64,000 nt of DNA from Gnetum montanum (GCA_015680685.1 MNCI01010150.1:630345-694344); one strand, 5' to 3'. Numbered from the stretch's first letter, positions 36,474 to 49,131 are shown. The notes: generated from the sequence alone by a model not told the origin. Numbers and translations: made by a program.

Positions 36474-37423
36474 TTAAAATGGGGGATATCCCCCATAACT
36501 AATCAATTGAGGATGGTAAGGATTAATAAATGGAAGATGAGGATCTTGCATGTTGGAAGTATTAGAACTTGGTCATATTTACCCCATTGGGCTTCACACT
36601 TGGTTATAGTAAGCATAGTGGGGCAATTTATACGTAGTTCCTGGATAACAAGTTGACCCACTATGATATTTGAGACCATTAGATGGTATGCAAGGATTGG
36701 AATGATGCCTTCCATGGTTGTGTTCATTGGGCTGTATTGTTGTTGGAGTGTGAGTTGGTGGCCCTGATGAAGTAACATGAGGCATGGAGTTTGAAGATGA
36801 GGGTGCACTACAAGGTTGAACTTGTGCTGAGTTGGAGGATGCAGTGGCCTCGGAATTGTGTTGTCCCTTCTTAGGGTCATTTCTAAAGAAGGGGTGCCTT
36901 CGATGTTGCTGAGGTCTCTCACTGCCGTTGGCAATATTAGCACAAGTAATGTTTGTGGGTTGTTGCGGTGGTGCAAACACCTAGGGAACAGTTGGTGGCA
37001 ATGTAGAATGAGGGAAAGTATGAGAATGTTGAAAATTAGGAGAAGTGTAAGGTACACAAGGCGGTGGTTGTGTTGAAGACATGGGTTGATAGTATTGAGG
37101 AGAATAGTAATGTGGTGAGATAGAGTATGGTGACCCAGTTGGAGAAACAAGATGTTGAACAAGATAAGCATTTGGGTTCGGATGATACGAAGGATGTCTC
37201 CAGTTTAGGGGTGGTCTCCCCCACAACTAGGATTGTTGCCACTGTGATCGAACACAATATCTCTGTACGAACTCTGGATGTAATGTGTTTCCCCAATGCT
37301 CATGTAAATGTAACAATATTGGGCATTGACCCTTCGGGTGATCGTACAGGCATATGTTGCATTCATACATATGATTGGCAGTTGAGTTCTTATTTTCCTT
37401 ATCCCTTCTTTTCAATTGTGTAA
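36474..37423 (-). pseudogene. Gag C-terminal part of element b
   Basis: It reads MYECNICLYDHPKGQC followed by x4-H (CX2CX8CX4H), then a Pro/Gln/Tyr/His-rich linker with repeated PPTHTPTTIQP-like text, and ends YGGYPPF before the stop at 36474, matching the HGGDAPS and HGGNTPS ends of elements a and c. The N-terminal half of Gag and the 5' LTR are missing: similarity stops near 37700. No protease, RT or integrase follows, so element b was also non-autonomous. Confidence 0.65.
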
Positions 37424-38425
37424 TGTTTTGTCCAGCTTTTTGGGGTTGTCAAAACTCTATCTCCAATAATATCAATAAATTCTTGTGATTGTTGTATTGG
37501 CAAAGATGATTCTTTCTCCTTGTGATAGGTTGTTTTCTCCTTTTTACGGTCATGGACCTTTGTTTTCTCCTTTTTATGATCATGTACATGGTTGGCCTAC
37601 TTGAAAAGGTTGGAAATAATTAAAAATTTGAAACTATTACGACTGCAATTGTTGCCGTGTACCCCATGGTCTGATATCAAACACAAATTGATGCCTCTAT
37701 TGCTTGTTTTTAAAATTAAATTTTTTATGTAATCGAATATCGTCGGTGTGTTTTTTCTGTTTTTCTACCTTATGGGTGATTTTCAAAAAGAAAAAAAAAA
37801 ACCTGTAACGTATTGCTGATATAAATCATAAATGTATTACGGATAAGGTTAGTTATTAAGATACATTATTATAACCGATTTTCATTGATGAATTTACAGG
37901 TAATGAGTTTGGAATCATGAAACTTTATTATCTTCTAAAATACTTATGCAAACCTAAATTATCCATGGATTTAAAATTACAAAGCTCTATTCAGATCTAA
38001 TAAGTCATTGATTAATTGCACACCAGCACTGGCTAGCCTTTGCCTTTTGTCTTCATGTCATTTTTCATTTTTACTGCTTCTATAGGTTTTTTAAAGTAGG
38101 ATTCTCAATATTTCCTCAGTTCCACTGGCTAGCCTTTGCCTTTTGTCTTCATGTGATTTTTCATTTTTACAACTTCTATAGTTTTCTAAAGTTGGGTACT
38201 CAATATTTCCTCAGTTCCATAAGGTGCAGAAGAAATACTAACAATAAAGAAATGGTAAAAACCTGTAATGCTACAGAAGATTTTAAATATGGCCCGTTGA
38301 CTAAAACATATAGTACAAGGCTACACGCATCACTCATACAAGTCAATTTCTGCGTCTGTTTGGCTGCTCATCTTGTAAGAGGCTAGGCTGCTATAATTTC
38401 CCAGGGATGCCTAGCCTGAGAAGCA
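37424..38425. other. Upstream flank of CSL copy 2
   Basis: The first part (to about 37700) is decayed element b. The rest is the 5' flank of CSL copy 2, with a 96-bp tandem duplication at 38027-38218 and a weak TATA-like 'tttaaatatgg' near 38282. No other gene. Confidence 0.5.
38027..38218 (+). repeat. 96-bp tandem duplication upstream of CSL copy 2
   Basis: 'cactggctagcctttgcctt' through 'caatatttcctcagttcca' occurs at 38027 and again at 38123, with few differences and a small length change in the T-rich middle. It ends 208 bp before the start codon, so it lies in the promoter or 5' leader. Confidence 0.85.
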
Positions 38426-41400
38426 ATGAAAATGAAGACCAATACTGGGATTGCTTGTGAGGCTTCCCTCTTTGGGAAACATGAAGAAGTTCCATACTTC
38501 AACAGATGCTATGCTATCATTCATATGACTCTCTTTCTCTGTTTTCTGCTGTATCGATTCATGGATGGAATTCATGGTTCTTTTGGACCATGGGCTGTGG
38601 CTTTAGCATGTGAAGCCCTCTTTGCTTTTCACTGGATTACGGAGCACAATCTCAGATGGTCTTCTGTAACATACCAGACTTATTTGGACAGGTTTGAACA
38701 CAGGTGAGATTTTGATACTAAATTTTGAAGTAACTTTTCTTTGCTGTTAGTAATGAAGTTAGGGAAGAGCTTATTGTTAAACCTGGTTTTGAAGTTTTTT
38801 TCTGTATTTTTATGTTTTGTATTATCCTTTCATCAATAGAGTTGGAAAAGGGTAAACCAATTTGGCTTTTCTATTTATTTTATTTTCCTATTTCTGACAA
38901 CCAATTTCATCATAGTAAAAAATCAAATTCACCTAAACTCAGGTAGACCATTAAGGATTAAAGTCAGCAGCACCACCACCACCATCTACTTTGGATGCTG
39001 CTGGTCAAGTCAATAAATAAGGAAATTGATACAACCAAAAAGTAAAATTGGTATAACCTAAAAACAAAATTGGTATTCATTTCAAAGAATTTTGTCCTTT
39101 CAAAAAATGAAATTGCTATTCAAATCCATGAAATTAGCTAATCAAAGGAATAAGATAATCTCTGTTCTTGTGTTGGACAAAGATAACAGTCCATAATCTA
39201 GTCTAAACTTTCCCTGTAGTAATCATGAAGGTGCTTCTGCAAGACTTTATTCTGCTTATTCGATTACAAGCTTTGACAATCTGAGTATATAGGTCCGAAA
39301 CCAATAGATCAGATGTTGCGGTGAAACCAATAAATTAGACATTGTTAAAAATATGAAGAAAAAACTCAATGTTATGATTACATGTTCATTGATGCAGCTA
39401 TGGAGGAGAAAATGCAGACAAGCTTCCTGCAGTGGATGTCTTCATAACAACTGCTGATACAAAACGGGAGTCACCATTAGTGAGCATGAATACAGTTCTT
39501 TCAGTGCTGGCTTTGGACTACCCAACACATAAACTAGCATGTTATATCTCTGATGATGGAGCATCTCCAATTGTTTATCGTTCACTGCTTGAAGCCTTTA
39601 AGTTTGCTAAAATCTGGGCACCCTTTTGTAAGAAGTATAAGTTAGAGACCAGAGCCCCTGTTGTTTTCTTTGATAGACAGGAGTACATGGATTCTGATGG
39701 CAAAAACTTCATTACTGAATCACAACTTGTCAAGGTACTTAACTATACTGTCATCATTTGTAGTTTGTATCTTCTATTTTCCTGATAAGTTTTGGTTTAA
39801 ACTGACTGTTAGGAATTTATTATTTTCAGGAAGAATACGAAGCATATAAAGCAAGAGTTTTCAAAGCAATACAAACAGGAGAAGTCCCATCACTTTGCTT
39901 AAACGAAGCTGGATTTGCTTTTAAACCCTCGGACATTACCAATCACTCGAGTATAGTCAAGGTTATTTCTTGTCACTTGCTCTGACAACTCACATTGAGC
40001 TAACTTTTAAATAGATTTAAAAAGAAAAAATAAAGAAAGAAGAAAAAGACCAACAACAAATGAGGAACCAAATAAAGCATTTCTTGGGTTTTTTTTTTCA
40101 GGTTATCCATGAACATAAGGAGGAAGATGACAGTGATTTTGTGCCCCACATAATCTACGTTGCAAGGGAGAAAAGACCCAATATCAAGCACCATTACAAA
40201 GCAGGAGCAATGAACGTCATGGTATTTTACACTTAACCAATGATATAGACGTTTATCTTAGGTTGATGTTCCATTAATGACTGTATTTAGGTTTTCTTGT
40301 TTAATTAATGAACGTCCGTTTTGGTTTCTTTTTTAATTTATACTTTTATGACAGACAAGAGTTTCAGGGCTGATGACAAATGCACCTTACATTCTAAATC
40401 TGGATTGTGACATGTTTATCAACAACTCAAAAGTGATCAAACAGGCCATGTGTTTCTTTATGAGTTTCAAGTCAGAAAGATACTGTGGGTTTGTTCAGTT
40501 TCCCCAGCTTTTTTATGCAAAAAACGAAGATAACGCTGGGAGAAAACAACTTGATGCTTTAATGGTACTTACTGTGTTTCAAATTTGTTCATTTTGCATT
40601 TCATGTCCATTTATTTCAAATTTGTTCTTTTCCCACTTACATGACAGTAAACTTGAAAGCTTTTGTTTTGAATTCACGTGAAGCTTTAGATGATTAAGCT
40701 TTTCTTAACTCTCAGAAATTGCTCTTGGGAAGCAATGGTATGCAAGGACCACTGTACAGTGGAACAAATTGTTTTCACAGAAGAAAAGCACTTTACAAAT
40801 GTCCGCCAGGTAAGTCGTACACATTAATTCCATTGGAAGCTGACATTGATATTTTGTCGTGGCAGTAAGAATTTCACTTTTATTTTAATAAACAATATCT
40901 CTTTTGGGATATTTTTTTCAGGATACAAAAATTTTACACGTTCATGGTCACATGAAAACTTTGTTGAAACTTTTGGCAAATCCTCTTTGTTGGTTGCATC
41001 TGCTAAAGCTCTTCTACGTGGAGAGAGAGCCGTACACATGAATTCTTCCTCTCCCTCATCTATGATTGGTGAAGCTTTACAACTGTCAAAATGCAAGTAT
41101 GAAATCAATACTTCATGGGGAAAAGAGGTTGTGTACTTGGTCCTTCTATGCTTATAATTACTTGTTCTGTAGCACTTCTGTAATGCATAAAGTTACAGGT
41201 TCAGTCCAAAAGTTTTGGGTTTCTGTTGAAATTTAAAGATCATTTCTAATTCAATCCTACAACTAGGCCATCTTGACTGCTGATAATAACAGTTGAATTT
41301 CAATTTCAATAAAATTTCAATCCCATTAACTACCCAGGTAAAGCAACATCAATTTTTCTTATGTATTTGCATGTAAACCTGTGGAATGTAGGTTGGATGG

Positions 41401-42361
41401 AAATATGGAAGCCTATTGGAAGATGCACTGACAGGGTGTAGAATACATAGCATTGGCTGGCATTCTTTATTGTACTTTCCTAGCCTTCCAGGGTTTTTAG
41501 GATGTGCATTATCTGATGCTAGGGAATTGTCAACCCAACAAAGAAGATGGGCTTGTGGACTAACAGAGATACTTTTCAATGCATTAACTCCATTTTTGGG
41601 GTGGAGAAGGAAGATGAGCATTCGACAAAGATTACTATATGCTTACTTTGTCTTATGGGGTATCCACGCAGTTGCAACTACTTGTTACATGATTTTGCCA
41701 ATATATAGTATGTTCAGCGGAGAGCCTTCATTACCTCAGGTAAATATATATCCAGTTATTTTTAAAAATTCTATATTTGTGTTTATAACTATATTGAACC
41801 TTTACTGAATTAATTTGTTAATTGGCTTAGAGTACTCCTACGTTTCTCTTAGCAATCCTACTGGTGCTTCTATGCAAAATCATCATCATTAAAGAATATT
41901 TGTACTGGGAAATGTCGTTGAAAGAATGGTGGGCGCAAGAAAGAACATTGACTATCTATAATTTTACATCACGGCTGTTTGGTACCTTGGATGTTATAGT
42001 AAAGATCATTGGCTTCAAGGATACCAAGTTTCAAATTACTCCGAAGAGATTTGAAGATGAAGCTCAAGATGTTAAACAAGCAGAATCAAAAGTATTTACT
42101 CCAGCATATTTACATATACCACCAACTACAATATTGCTTTTGAGTATTGTAGCAGTAGCATTTAAAACATATGATGTTGTCATTGCTCATGGTAACTTGC
42201 AAAATAAGATGGTTACAGAGTACTTTCTCTGTGTTTGGTCAATTCTGTGCTTGTTGCCATATCTAAAAGCACTATTAAGGAAGAATTCACATCTTCCTTT
42301 ATCAACCATTGCAAGTTCAACAATATTAACCTTGATACTCTCTATAGCTTGGTTACAGTAA
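38426..42361 (+). CDS. Cellulose-synthase-like protein, CslB/CslH-like (copy 2)
   Basis: GT2 membrane glycosyltransferase, a beta-glycan synthase; acceptor and product unknown. Nine exons: 38426-38703, 39398-39734, 39830-39961, 40102-40221, 40355-40564, 40716-40809, 40922-41127, 41392-41739, 41831-42361. All introns are GT-AG. The total is 2256 nt, 751 residues, without internal stop. Signatures: SDDGAS (DDG 145-147), DCD 306-308, LED 468-470, QQRRW 508-512, with YKAGAMN and GCFHRRK. An N-terminal hydrophobic pair (residues 25-75) and a C-terminal hydrophobic region (about 530-750) are the membrane parts. Length and wording ([21 protein letters not shown]) fit CslB/CslH; CslE and CslG are alternatives. 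Exon positions and phases equal those of copy 1, with exons 2 and 6 identical in length (337 and 94). The start is the first ATG (MKMKTN). Likely a working gene. Confidence 0.95.
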
Positions 42362-44059
42362 GTTCCTTTTTGATAAAGAAGGAGAATTTTACTTCTGATA
42401 TTCACCATGTATCCATGTACTAATGCTTAAAGTGATGCAGTTGTTATCAAGGTGGGGAAGTGTGATAGTTTCCAAGAGGGGGAGTCGGTCATCTCTAGTT
42501 ACCAGTGATTTTTTCTTAATTTTGTATCATCAGTTGTAAGGATGAACACTTAAATATCACCAAAACTAGTGAGCTTTTTCTGTGTTATTTTGGAGTTTCA
42601 TCTCTATTTTCCCATCATTTTTAGCATAGGTGGTAAACATGAACACTTAAAATATATAACACATAAATAGGCAAATATGTAACACCTACATAGATAATCT
42701 CCCAAATCGGTGATCTTGTTTTTGTTTTTAGTTTTCCCTGTTATTTTAGAGTTTCACTTCTTTTACAGAAGTGTATATCATCCTATGCAATTTTCCATTT
42801 TGGCCATACATCATAATACACGATACAACATCACCCAGTCTGGCTGTTTTGATGTGTGGATTTGTCAAGTCCGAATTTGTAATTTTTTACCCTGTTTGAT
42901 ATATACATTTTTTAAAAGTTTCTCTTTCAAAAGCTTGATCAGTTGGAAAATCCTAAGTATTTTTTTCAAACAATAAGAAAGAAAAATTTCAAATCCCGTG
43001 CCATATTACTGGTACTACTTTAATGCAGCTATGCACGGCTCACAAATTCCATTCTCTACTTTTTCATTAAATGCCTTGTCAATTCATCTGATATCATAGC
43101 ATATCCTATCCAATCCATCCAATTCATCCATGATACCCGTTACATACATATACCTATGGTAGATTCTTTAAAAATTTGTACAGAATTGTCGTAAAAGATA
43201 GATCATGGCATAGAAGTAGAAAAAATTGTGAAAGAAGGTTTATAATGTTTCCCCTTAGATTTCATGATATGAAATACAAATTATATTTTTATATGCTTTA
43301 AGAAATTAATTTTAATAGGAAACAAAAGACTTATTAGTCCTTTCTGAAAAATCTCTCTACAATGCATCTGAAACATTTCAGATGCATTTGATTAATGTTG
43401 GAGGCCCTGCTCACTTCTCCAACCTAGAGATGGGAACCATCATTTTGCAAAATAGTTTTCATTTTTATGAATTTATTAACTTCTACATTCAAGACAAATA
43501 CATTAAGCATCTTCTGCATAAAGTTCTCCCTGCCTGGTGAGAAATAAACGTTAAAAGCTTGTTTGTTTTTGTTCTATAATTGCGTGGCTCTTCAATTCAA
43601 TGAGCAATTAACTGCCAAGTACTTTTCTTTTGAGAAATGTTACCAAGTTCAAAATCATATATATATAACAATGGGACATTAGGGTTGATAGCACAAGATG
43701 TAATTTATTAAACAAGAGTATTTCACTATAGGACTACTCCACAACATTATATATTGCATGTAATAACATTCAAGTTAGGGCCTTAAACCATTTCAAGTCT
43801 AAGAACCTAACCAGTGCAAATAAATATGGTTTTTTCTCAAAATGCTTTAAAAAATCCCCAATATTAAATGCAGTTGTTTGAATGGTAGCTGCAAGCCTTT
43901 GCAATTTTGGTTAATAATGATGGCTGCTCTGGTTGTGTATTCAACTACAGTAACGACAATGGTTGATATTTTTCAATACATTATTTTAAATTACAGTTAA
44001 AATGAATTACTTTGATTTCAAACACATTTTAAAAATTGTTAGGAAAATAGGAAATAGGC

Positions 44060-44282
44060 ATCATCAATAGATGGATGGATGGCATGTAATAAATGGGATG
44101 TCATCATCCTTTAAGGATTGGAATTTTAAGCATAATCAAGCATAATCAAAGGATGGATGGTAAGTAATAAATGGGATATCATCCTCTTTTGAAGGGATTG
44201 GAATTTATATCATAATCAAAGTATGGATGATACATAGTAAATGGGATACCATCCTCTTTTGAAGGATTGGAATTTGACTCAT
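44060..44282 (+). repeat. Three tandem copies of a 70-78 bp unit
   Basis: 'ggatggatgg', 'gtaataaatgggat', 'atcatcctctttt' and 'gaaggattggaattt' recur with the word 'aaatggga' at 44091, 44169 and 44239. Confidence 0.8.
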
Positions 44283-44419
44283 AGTTTATGTGTATTTTTC
44301 ACTTTTTAGCAATGTGTTAGTTGTAGCTAAAAGTCAATGTTTACTTTTTGCATTTATTATTTGGAATTCTAGATGAAATTGAAATCTTTTCCAATTTTTT
44401 ATATTACAATGCACAGTGT

Positions 44420-44490
44420 AGAATTAAACATGTGACCTAGGGTCACCAAGACATGGCTCTTACCACTAAGATAACATCTTATTGTTTATT
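44420..44490 (-). mobile_element. SINE-like segment (minus)
   Basis: The minus strand reads 'cttagtggtaagagcc' (A-box-like), then 'gtcttggtgaccctaggtca' and 'tgtttaattc' (B-box-like). The arrangement is that of tRNA-derived plant SINEs; it is not a foldable tRNA. Confidence 0.4.
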
Positions 44491-44879
44491 TTTAAAATAA
44501 ATAGTAAGCTATAAAGTGCTAACATTGTTGTTCCAAGCTTATTCCAAGCTTTTTTTTAAGGTGCCAGTATTATGTTTTGAACCCTTGATTGCAAAGCTTT
44601 AAACAATGCATTAAATAGTATAAACTTAATAGCACAAGATTTTTATACATGAATACTTAAATGATTATACATAAGAATATTTGAATAGATTTCTTTTCAA
44701 ATAAACAATGTGTTTTTTAAATTTTTTTTGAAATTTTGACAATATAATTCATCCATGATAGGCATACCATTAAAGCTATATGGGATATCACCATCTTCCC
44801 ATCATGACCAAGAAAGGGTAGGCGAAGGATTTACCAATCACATAATTACTTACTATGCTCAACTATCTTGCAAAGGATT

Positions 44880-45105
44880 TGACAATGACAATGAGGTGTT
44901 AGTGTAGTCGTAAGATACTTGATTTGGAAGCTCCAGGTCATGGGTTCAATTCCAATTATTAGCTAAATGCCATAGTTCCTTAATGTAAGTTTGAGTTGTC
45001 ATGACCATCATAGCTCATATAGAGAGCTTTGATGGCTACTATTCACAATTGAGGAGAGAGTAAGGAAAAGCCATGTCTCATTTTGAGCTAGGAACTTTAT
45101 AAATA
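44880..45105 (+). mobile_element. SINE-like segment (plus)
   Basis: It has an A-box-like 'ttagtgtagtcgtaagata' and a B-box-like 'gggttcaattcc' about 40 bp later, followed by about 150 bp of unrelated tail ending near a run of T. This fits a tRNA-derived SINE; ends are not confirmed. Confidence 0.45.
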
Positions 45106-45543
45106 GTTTTTTTTTAGCATTTGCAAATTATTTAATGTTGTTAGCACTTTGATCCAATAAAAAAATTCAACAAGATTGGGAATATTTTGTTGTTATTTTG
45201 CAATATTATAAATAAATTTTAAACAATAAAAAAACTAATTACTTAGAGAGATGTGGCTATAGATTAATATGACTATTGAATGACTAAAGGCCTCAACTTA
45301 GCTCCGTGTGAGTAACATGGAGTTGAGAAGTCAAAATAGCTTATCCATGTTACTTGAGCATCAACATATATTCTCTAACAAAGTTCAAGTGAGAAAAAAC
45401 ACATTCTTCCTTCACTGATAGTTGTCTATTTCAAGTATTGATTTTAGAATGTGGTAATGATCCATGTGCTCAATTTTCTTGATATCCCTATGAGAATAAT
45501 GTTTGAGATCAAGAGGTGTGCAACATCATGGTAGCTAGATAAT

Positions 45544-45789
45544 ATGAGAGTCTCTAAGTTTTCCAATTATTGTAACAAAATTATTTTAGAGAAAAATATA
45601 CATGTTATTCTAGGCCAATTTCAGGAAATAATAAAGCTAGATCTAGAAAGCATTTTCAAGAATACATCATTGTCAAAGAGAGGTAAAACCTCATATTCTT
45701 TGAAAGAGGATGATAAACTATCTATACAAAATGTGTGCTATCATGACAAATACTTCTTAATGCAATTGAAGACTAGTTGGAAAATGTAA
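45544..45789 (+). other. Unrecognised 81-codon ORF
   Basis: Lys/Ser-rich (begins MRVSKFSNYC), with no known motif. Reading beyond its stop gives more Lys- and Asn-rich text with stops to about 46150, so it may be a decayed gene piece. I assign no function. Confidence 0.2.
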
Positions 45790-46249
45790 TTGAAACATTC
45801 AATAAATCTGGCCAAATCAATGAAGCACTATGGAATGTTATGGAGGGGCTTAAATCTAAAAAGTATACTTGTTAGAAGAAAAAAATCATTTGAAGGTTAA
45901 AATAGAGAATTTTATAGCTCATGCGAATAGTTGCATTCATAAGCTAATTTAACAAAATGAGAAAATGGGTGATGAAATTAAAGTATTGAAGAGATTATGT
46001 TATTAAGAAATGCAAGGGTAATTAAGAATGATGGTTATAAGAATATTCACCCTGACGTAAGCAACATTATCAAAGGCTTTTATGATGATGCAATAGTTTT
46101 CATTTTCTATATTTTCTTTATTTCTTTCCAAGTTTTTCAAGCTTTTCTTTTAATGTGATTATTGTAAATGTTTTCAATAGATTTGTTCGAATTCCTAGCA
46201 CCTAAGGCGATAATAAGATTAGGTGATAAGAAGATTATTTGTTTCCATT

Positions 46250-47135
46250 TGATGAGTCATGTTTTACATGGATCTGATATAAGATATTTGATATCAGAGC
46301 TGCGATATTAGGTATCTAATATCACAACACAACCTTTGATGTTGGGCATCCGATATCACCTCTTCCGTGAGTGCCTATAAACACCACACTTGGGTGCATG
46401 GTTGAGATATAGAAGAAATAGAGAAGATAGAGTTAGATTTATAGATTTTTGATTTCAAGCTTTGTTAGTTTCTAGTGCATGCATGTAGTGTGATGTTAAG
46501 TGATTGTACAACATCCTTATTTGAGTGTGACATACTTGGACACATTGCATGTCCAACAATAAAGATTGAGATTACTTCCATCATTGCAGCATTCACTTAG
46601 CTTTATTATTGTTTTTAATTGTTTAATTATTTACTATTTTCCTTAGTTAATGTTTCCATCTATTGCTCTTTATTATTCCTATCATTAAGCGAAATGAGTA
46701 CAACTAATTGCAATTGCTTAAGTGTAATTACTTGGTAATCCAATAGTGTTATTGTTTGGTACACCTAGTGACATACACTTGGTAATCCTAGTGGTAGTTA
46801 CGCAAAGTCCAAGGCATGTGTGGACAATTAGGAATGAATACTCATTGCACGTAGGCTAGTTTAGACATTACTTTCCATTGTTAATTAGCTCAATTAATTA
46901 ATCTCTTTATTATCATAGTAGCTTAGGGCCAGATAACATCAAGAATCATATGCATCGCTCTAGACTAAACCATATGTGATAGAGCTACCATTAGTCCAAG
47001 TGGGAAGACAATGAACTGTGATCAAGGCATAACAATTTAGATACACAACTAATCCCATCCATGGAATTTGACTGAATCATGTGTGACTGCTTGTGATTTG
47101 TATGGTTGGGTGTAGAGGTACCTCACCATTCATCA
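46250..47135 (+). mobile_element. 5' LTR of element c
   Basis: It starts TGATGAGTCATG at 46250 and ends CATTCATCA at 47135 (886 bp). The U3 part carries repeated GATATC-type words (tttgatatcag, ccgatatcacc) and a TATA box 'gcctataaaca' near 46373. The flanking 5-mer is ccatt. The 3' LTR lies beyond the window. Confidence 0.85.
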
Positions 47136-47136
47136 T

Positions 47137-47154
47137 TGGCATCATTGCTAGGGA
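47137..47154 (+). other. Primer-binding site of element c, tRNA-Asp type
   Basis: TGGCATCATTGCTAGGGA matches 13 of 18 bases of the tRNA-Asp site (TGGCGCCGTTGCCGGGGA). All five mismatches are C-to-T or G-to-A, mostly at CG, as expected from methylcytosine decay. tRNA-Asp priming is typical of Athila-type elements. Confidence 0.7.
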
Positions 47155-47260
47155 TGGTGCTAGTTATCTAGATTAATTATATTATACATGATCGCTGTAA
47201 AAGCATTAACGATATATCTTTTAGAAAATATTAAATCACACACATCATTAACTAAAAACA

Positions 47261-48175
47261 ATGTCTCTTTCACAAGGAAGCAATAATGCATTGTATGACG
47301 AGCACATTCATTGGAGGACTAACGAGATATATGTTGAAGAAAATTAGAGTGACCAATCGCATGTAGGGGTCTCATATGTTCATGATCACCCTAATGACAC
47401 TCAAGGACTACATTCATTCAAAACAGACAACCCTAAGGGAGATGAAGTAAGTCTTTGACTAGGGAAGCCCTCAAGGCCTAGGACCTCTTCAAAACTTAGA
47501 AAAGATAAATAAAGGGACCTTGCAGAACACCATAGAAGCCATGGAAACTCTTCCAATTCGTCATCTTCCTCTTCCTCTTCAACGTCTAGATCTAAAAAAG
47601 ATGAATGTAGGTATAGAGACAAAGATTCACTATGGGGTTGGAATAAAAATAGAAATCACAACCATGGGAAAAATCAAAGACATTAAAATGAACATAGACA
47701 AAATCATCACAATCAAATGAATAGAAATAGATATTTTCATCACAATATCTGTGATGGCGATGAACCTTTGTTGGCCATTAAGATCCTGATGTAGATCATA
47801 GAGGTAGTTAAGATACCTCATAGGCATTGCAAGGAAAGTCACTTACCTAGGCTTGATATGAATAATATCCCTAAATTTGCAGGAGGGTATGATTCAAATC
47901 CACAACATCATTTACAAGCCTTCCATGATGCTTGTGTCTTATACAACATTGAAAGTAGGTGGAAAAAGCTTAAGCTCTTTCGAAAGACACTAATCAATAG
48001 AGTCGAAGTATGGTATAGATTGTTGAAATCAAATTTAATTTGATGGTGGTCCACACTACTGGAACTCTTTAATGAGAAATGCTAAACCTATGCGAGGGTG
48101 TCCAACCCAAGGAGATGGATCTAAGGATGGAGACAAGAACAACGTGAACCCTTGGACATGGCCCTAGATAGATAT
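47261..48175 (+). pseudogene. Gag of element c, 5' part, interrupted by insertion
   Basis: It starts at the ATG at 47261 (MSLSQG), 107 bp after the primer site. A Ser/Arg/Asp-rich N-terminal region includes RPRTSSKLRKDK, which aligns with the start of the element a Gag. From 47858 the Gag core reads NNIPKFAGGYDSN, HLQAFHDAC and WKKLKLFRKT, as in the inner element at 50127. It breaks at the target site GATAT (48171-48175) and resumes at 61541. Several stops are present. Confidence 0.75.
48171..48175. repeat. Target-site duplication, left copy (GATAT)
   Basis: GATAT directly before the LTR start at 48176. The same five bases follow the 3' LTR at 61541-61545. Removing the element and one copy rejoins the Gag reading of element c. 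Confidence 0.9.
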
Positions 48176-49112
48176 TGATGAGTCATGTTCTATCGATTGC
48201 ATTGACAAAAACTTGTCGATGTAGCCTTGTCATCTGGGCCTTGTCGATGAGGCCTAGTTGATGCATCATATCATGCATTGACATGGCCTCGTCAACGTAG
48301 TGCCTATAGTCAGCTATAAATACATATTTGTAGCTACATCTATGGAAAGTAGAGATTGTAGTGGTAGTAGAGCTCTTGCATTTTTTCCATTTGAAAGTTA
48401 GAATTTTTACCCCAAGTGCTTGTACCAGGAGTCATTAAGTGTACGAATCTTTATTCGAGCATTGTTGTACCTGAGCATGATAGTGTGTGAGGAAATAAAG
48501 ATGAGCTTTCTAATAAACCTTGTAGAACCTTGGATGGATTAGCTATTTTATTTATGCATTTACTACTTCCAATTATTTATTAAATGCTTTCAATTAGTTA
48601 TTATATATTATCTAGTTATTACGTTAATGAAGCAATTTAGCGAGATAGATTACACACATAAGTACGATTGCTTCAAGCATAACATGTATTCACTTGGTAA
48701 TCCCAGTAGCGTTATCGCTTGGTACACCCAGTAGGATAGTGCTTGGTCGCCCAGCAGTGGATATGTGGGTTCAAGATGTGTATGAAAAGTGGGATTGGAT
48801 GCTTATGTTAGAAATAGTTAAATGCTAGTTAATTAGTTAATTTAGTTTAGTTAATTCAATTCCTTTTATCTACATTTTGAGCACCAAACTATAAAACACA
48901 AAATGATAAAAATTAGATGCCTTAGTTACACTTGACCATACCAATGAACATCACAAGTATAATTGGGAAGACAACGATTGACCTTAAGGCTAGATTCACT
49001 TCCTAAAGGACTAGTGCATTGAAAACGATAAAGTCCATGGAATTCGACTAGATCATGCGTGAACACTTTGTGATTCATATGGTTGGGCATAGGGGTACCT
49101 CACCACTCATCA
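48176..49112 (+). mobile_element. 5' LTR of the inner element
   Basis: 937 bp from TGATGAGTCATG to CTCATCA. TATA box 'gctataaatac' near 48320. The U3 part has 'ggcctcgtcaacgtagtg' just upstream of the TATA box, a block repeated in the 3' LTR and in the internal promoter at 57043. Confidence 0.9.
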
Positions 49113-49113
49113 T

Positions 49114-49131
49114 TAGCATCATTGCTAGGGA
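49114..49131 (+). other. Primer-binding site of the inner element
   Basis: TAGCATCATTGCTAGGGA, one base after the LTR, nearly identical to the site of element c. It is a decayed tRNA-Asp-type site. Confidence 0.65.

Larger units (their letters stand above)
42362..46249. other. Intergenic DNA downstream of CSL copy 2
   Basis: AT-rich. It holds the 3' flank of CSL copy 2, a three-copy minisatellite (44060-44282), two SINE-like segments and one unexplained ORF (45544-45789). No complete gene is seen, and no long retroelement before the LTR at 46250. Confidence 0.5.

Noticed and set aside
36503-37171. 222-codon minus ORF, the longest in the window
   Set aside because: It overlaps the Gag of element b in another frame; the frame with the Cys/His motif and the Pro/Gln linker is the one conserved in elements a and c.
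44880-44960. Possible tRNA gene from A-box and B-box words (also 23570 and 44420)
   Set aside because: No cloverleaf stems or anticodon loop could be drawn; better explained as SINE-like.
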